Assembly: GCF_049680855.1 (NCBI RefSeq)
Contig: NZ_JBMPGS010000005.1
Span: 1 to 64,000, forward strand
Length of the DNA: 64,000 nucleotides
DNA from: Salinimicrobium sp049680855
Lineage (GTDB): Bacteria > Bacteroidota > Bacteroidia > Flavobacteriales > Flavobacteriaceae
Reading direction: 5' to 3'
Shown: positions 62,107 to 64,000 of the stretch, piece after piece
How the letters are laid out: each line of letters opens with the position of its first letter
How positions within the stretch are numbered: position 1 is the first letter of the stretch
Translations under genes and position numbers: made by a program
Notes under the pieces: model-generated
What the model was told of the DNA's origin: nothing
Seen by the model: only the letters and a program-made list of their open reading frames with translations
Databases searched by the model: none

Positions 62107-62742
62107 TTACTGCACGGTATCTAAGGTTTCCTCCGAAAAATCAATTCTGTCGAGGTCCTGTGGTCTTAAAATTCCATCAATGATATGAACTACCCCGTTT
62201 GATGCATTTCGATCTGGCTGCGTGATGGTAGCAGTATTGCCTAATCCATCTTTTAAGACAATTTTTTCACCTTCAATGGAAGCAATTAGTCGCTCCCCCT
62301 GCATAGTGATGAGTTCCATATCTCCTCCCACATCATTAATAGCCTGCCTTAGCTCTGCAGCCGGCAGTTCTCTCTCAACCACTAGATAATACATTCTGGC
62401 AAGATTCGCTCGCACATTATCGCTGTCCTGATATTCTCCTTTCTCTGCTTCGGCAAGGCCATCGAATGCCACATTTGCCGGCGCAAAAATTGTAAAGGGT
62501 CCTTCTCCCTCGCTAAAATCATCAGAAAGCCCGGCTCGTGTCATTCCTGCAGAGAATTCTCTTAAATCCTCTTCCTCGCTGAGTCTTTGATAGACATTAT
62601 CTTCTACTTCATTTGTTTCTATCTCATCCATCCTCACTCCACCTTCTTCTTCAACCATTTCATTCTTGCTATTTTTATCCTGGCAAGAAGTCAACACAAA
62701 AATAGCAAAACAAAAAGTAAAGACATATTTCAAATTTTTCAT
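62107..62742 (-). CDS. Fasciclin-domain lipoprotein 2
   Basis: Protein of 211 residues. Lipoprotein signal ending FVLTSC, then QDKNSKNEMVEEEGG. One FAS1 domain (about 50-200): LREFSAGMTRAGLSDDFSEG, PFTIFAPANVAFDGL and SNGVVHIIDGILRPQDL. It is clearly closer to gene 3 (shared FSxGMTRAGxxDDFSxGEGP block) than to gene 1. Adjacent shared motif at 62810-62823. Role as a surface or periplasmic adhesion/stress protein is inferred from the family. Confidence 0.9.
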   Translation of the reverse strand: MKNLKYVFTFCFAIFVLTSCQDKNSKNEMVEEEGGVRMDEIETNEVEDNVYQRLSEEEDLREFSAGMTRAGLSDDFSEGEGPFTIFAPANVAFDGLAEAEKGEYQDSDNVRANLARMYYLVVERELPAAELRQAINDVGGDMELITMQGERLIASIEGEKIVLKDGLGNTATITQPDRNASNGVVHIIDGILRPQDLDRIDFSEETLDTVQ

Positions 62743-62809
62743 ACCATATTGACTTTAAGTTATTTACAAAAATAACCCGGAATAAAAACCTCTAATAATT
62801 CTACACATT

Positions 62810-62823
62810 AAACTTTCGTTAAA
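62810..62823 (-). promoter_or_regulatory. Shared upstream motif, fasciclin gene 2
   Basis: Minus strand TTTAACGAAAGTTT, 68 bases before the ATG. The second box is less clear than for the other two genes (TAGAGG after 15 bases). Confidence 0.45.
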
Positions 62824-62865
62824 GAGTGCGAAAAGAACTGAAAAATGAAACCCAAACGCTCCGTT

Positions 62866-63660
62866 CTACTGGTCAGATGTACTACTGGTTGAATTGTTGC
62901 CGCTCCTGTTCCCCGTATTATTATTTCCGTTTCCATTAGAATTTTCATCACCTTCCTCCCAGTCCATCTGGTCGTTACGAGTATTCCAGTCCCGCGGGGG
63001 ATTAGCATTTTTAGTAAGATCTTTAGGATGAAGTACGCGGTCTATAATGTGAACGATTCCGTTTGTAGCGTTCATATCGCTTTCCAGAATTTTTGCCTGC
63101 TTTCCGGAAGGATCGGTAACTACTAGATTACCATCTCTCATTGAAACCCTCAAGGTTTCACCCTGCAGGCTGGTAAGTTGCAAAGTCCCGTCAGTGTTTT
63201 CCATTTGCTGCTTTAAATCAGCAGCGGTAAGTTTTCCCTTTACCACCAAATAGTGCATTCCCGCACCTGTTTTTTTGATTTCACTGGCATTCTCAAACTG
63301 ATTTCGCTCATCCTGGGAAAGTTCATCATAAGCAATGTTTGAAGGGGCAAAAATTGTGTAAGGTCCTTCCCCTCTTGAAAAATCATCATCAATACCAGCG
63401 CGAGTCATTCCTTCAGAAAAGGTCTTCAAATCTTTATTTCTGGATATCGTGCCTGTAATGGCATTGGTATCCTCCCCCTGAGAGGAAGAACTTGAAGCGT
63501 TATCCTCCCCCTGTATCATCAAGTCCTGATCACTTTCTTCTTCGTTGAAGTCTTCCAAATTGACTTCACTGTTCTCCCCGCGGTTATTGTCCTGGCAGGA
63601 AGTGTAGGCAAACATTCCAAAGGAACATGCCAGTACCAGCAACGCTCTTCTCGTTTTCAT
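62866..63660 (-). CDS. Fasciclin-domain lipoprotein 3 with Asn/Gly/Ser-rich tail
   Basis: Protein of 264 residues. Lipoprotein signal ending FAYTSC, then QDNNRGENSEVNLED. A Ser/acidic linker (IQGEDNASSSSSQGED) leads to the FAS1 domain at about 75-215 (LKTFSEGMTRAGIDDDFSRG, YTIFAPSNIAYDEL, TNGIVHIIDRVLHPKDL). It is longer than its paralogues because of a C-terminal tail of about 45 residues (GDENSNGNGNNNTGNRSG...), low in complexity and probably unstructured. A tail like this may expose or space the domain at the surface. Confidence 0.9.
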   Translation of the reverse strand: MKTRRALLVLACSFGMFAYTSCQDNNRGENSEVNLEDFNEEESDQDLMIQGEDNASSSSSQGEDTNAITGTISRNKDLKTFSEGMTRAGIDDDFSRGEGPYTIFAPSNIAYDELSQDERNQFENASEIKKTGAGMHYLVVKGKLTAADLKQQMENTDGTLQLTSLQGETLRVSMRDGNLVVTDPSGKQAKILESDMNATNGIVHIIDRVLHPKDLTKNANPPRDWNTRNDQMDWEEGDENSNGNGNNNTGNRSGNNSTSSTSDQ

Positions 63661-63713
63661 AAATTAAATTTAATTGGTTACTCTATGCAATTTATTTAGA
63701 AATAAACATGCCG

Positions 63714-63743
63714 CCTAGAACAGGCATATAAACTTTAGTTAAA
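63714..63743 (-). promoter_or_regulatory. Shared upstream motif, fasciclin gene 3
   Basis: Minus strand TTTAACTAAAGTTT (63743-63730), 12 bases, TAGG (63717-63714), with the first box 70 bases before the ATG. Same boxes and same spacing as for fasciclin gene 1. Confidence 0.5.
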
Positions 63744-63810
63744 CAGTGTAAAGGCTTCATTAATTCCGTAAATATATTGGCCGTCATTTTAGCTTATCCG
63801 TTTTAATCCT

Positions 63811-63818
63811 TATTTTTG
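63811..63818 (+). promoter_or_regulatory. Candidate promoter -7 element for the gene at 63834
   Basis: TATTTTTG, exact TAnnTTTG match, 15 bases before the start codon. The partner at 19-20 bases reads TTTA/TTTT. Confidence 0.5.
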
Positions 63819-63833
63819 CAGAAAATTTGACCT

Positions 63834-64000
63834 ATGAAACTCTTGATAATCACAATAGTACTTTTAGCCCTTGCTTTTGCAGGAATTGCAATTAAAATTT
63901 GGGGGAAGAAAGATGGGAAATTTAGTGGCACCTGTGCCAGCCAGAACCCTTACCTCAACAAGGAAGGCGAAGCCTGCAGTTTTTGCGGTAAATTACCCGA
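63834..64000 (+). CDS. Small membrane or secreted protein (C-terminus missing)
   Basis: The first 55 codons of a gene cut by the window edge: MKLLIITIVLLALAFAGIAI, one membrane helix or signal anchor, then KIWGKKDGKFSGTCASQNPY and EGEACSFCGKLP with three cysteines, including a CxxC pair. It resembles short 'membrane or secreted' proteins of flavobacteria with a small cysteine-rich (possibly metal-binding) tail. Function unknown. Divergent from the fasciclin genes. Confidence 0.6.
   Translation, partial: MKLLIITIVLLALAFAGIAIKIWGKKDGKFSGTCASQNPYLNKEGEACSFCGKLP

Noticed and set aside
1..64000. CRISPR arrays, tRNA/rRNA genes, insertion sequences, prophage
   Set aside because: No regularly spaced direct repeats, tRNA-like folds, transposase or phage proteins were seen by eye; a tRNA/IS search program would be needed to exclude short or degenerate cases.

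Overview
The window is a chromosomal segment from a member of the Bacteroidetes, most likely a (marine) Flavobacteriaceae species of the Gramella/Salegentibacter/Salinimicrobium type. The signs are a UpxY-type NusG paralogue heading a polysaccharide locus, lipoproteins and a TonB-dependent receptor of flavobacterial style, near absence of Shine-Dalgarno sequences, Bacteroidetes-type promoters (TTTG, about 19-21 bases, TAnnTTTG), the small ribosomal protein THX, and the gene order birA / rsfS-ftsH-LUD-cdsA-psd-ACBP. The genus is an inference. I saw no tRNA, rRNA, insertion sequence, phage gene or CRISPR array.

Bases 1-25,824 (all minus strand) are one exopolysaccharide/capsule locus read from right to left. 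It begins with an operon-specific antiterminator (UpxY-like) behind a 1.1-kb gene-free leader. GDP-mannose dehydratase and GDP-fucose synthase (GDP-L-fucose) follow, then an oxidoreductase / acetyltransferase / aminotransferase set and an acyltransferase / SDR / aminotransferase set (N-acylated amino sugars), with four genes coupled by 4-base overlaps. After these come a flippase, nine known or probable glycosyltransferases, an O-antigen-ligase/polymerase-like membrane protein, a WcaF-like acetyltransferase, UDP-glucuronate decarboxylase (UDP-xylose), and finally a large secreted protein with dimethylformamidase-like, Ig-like and DUF4082 domains that runs off the left edge. No priming glycosyltransferase or Wza/Wzc export gene is in view, so these must lie elsewhere.

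Bases 26,907-34,781 carry a DUF423 membrane protein, a rhodanese and a complete trpEGDCFBA operon. Upstream of trpE is an apparently intact ribosome-mediated attenuator. It has a consensus promoter, an 18-residue leader peptide with three consecutive Trp codons, a candidate antiterminator arm that overlaps the leader stop codon, and an 11-bp terminator hairpin with a U tract. I consider this the clearest regulatory system in the window, and gene callers would miss it.

Bases 34,862-61,245 are housekeeping genes: a tiny acidic/basic protein plus ribosomal protein THX, a uracil/hypoxanthine-DNA-glycosylase-like protein, pyruvate carboxylase, YaaA, RluD-type pseudouridine synthase with a PASTA protein, Ddl, CoaD, a TonB-dependent receptor, an M14 lipoprotein peptidase, a Nudix hydrolase, PyrE, BirA, RsfS, FtsH, phospholipid synthesis (CdsA, Psd), ACBP, ValS, a DUF1573 protein, an aspartate-type aminotransferase and MurB. 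Several well-formed terminators and two copies of a dispersed palindromic intergenic repeat separate them.

Bases 61,314-63,660 hold three tandem fasciclin-domain lipoproteins. Each has the same 14-base motif about 70 bases before its start codon, which points to a shared promoter type. A partial small membrane/secreted protein starts at 63,834 and runs off the right edge.
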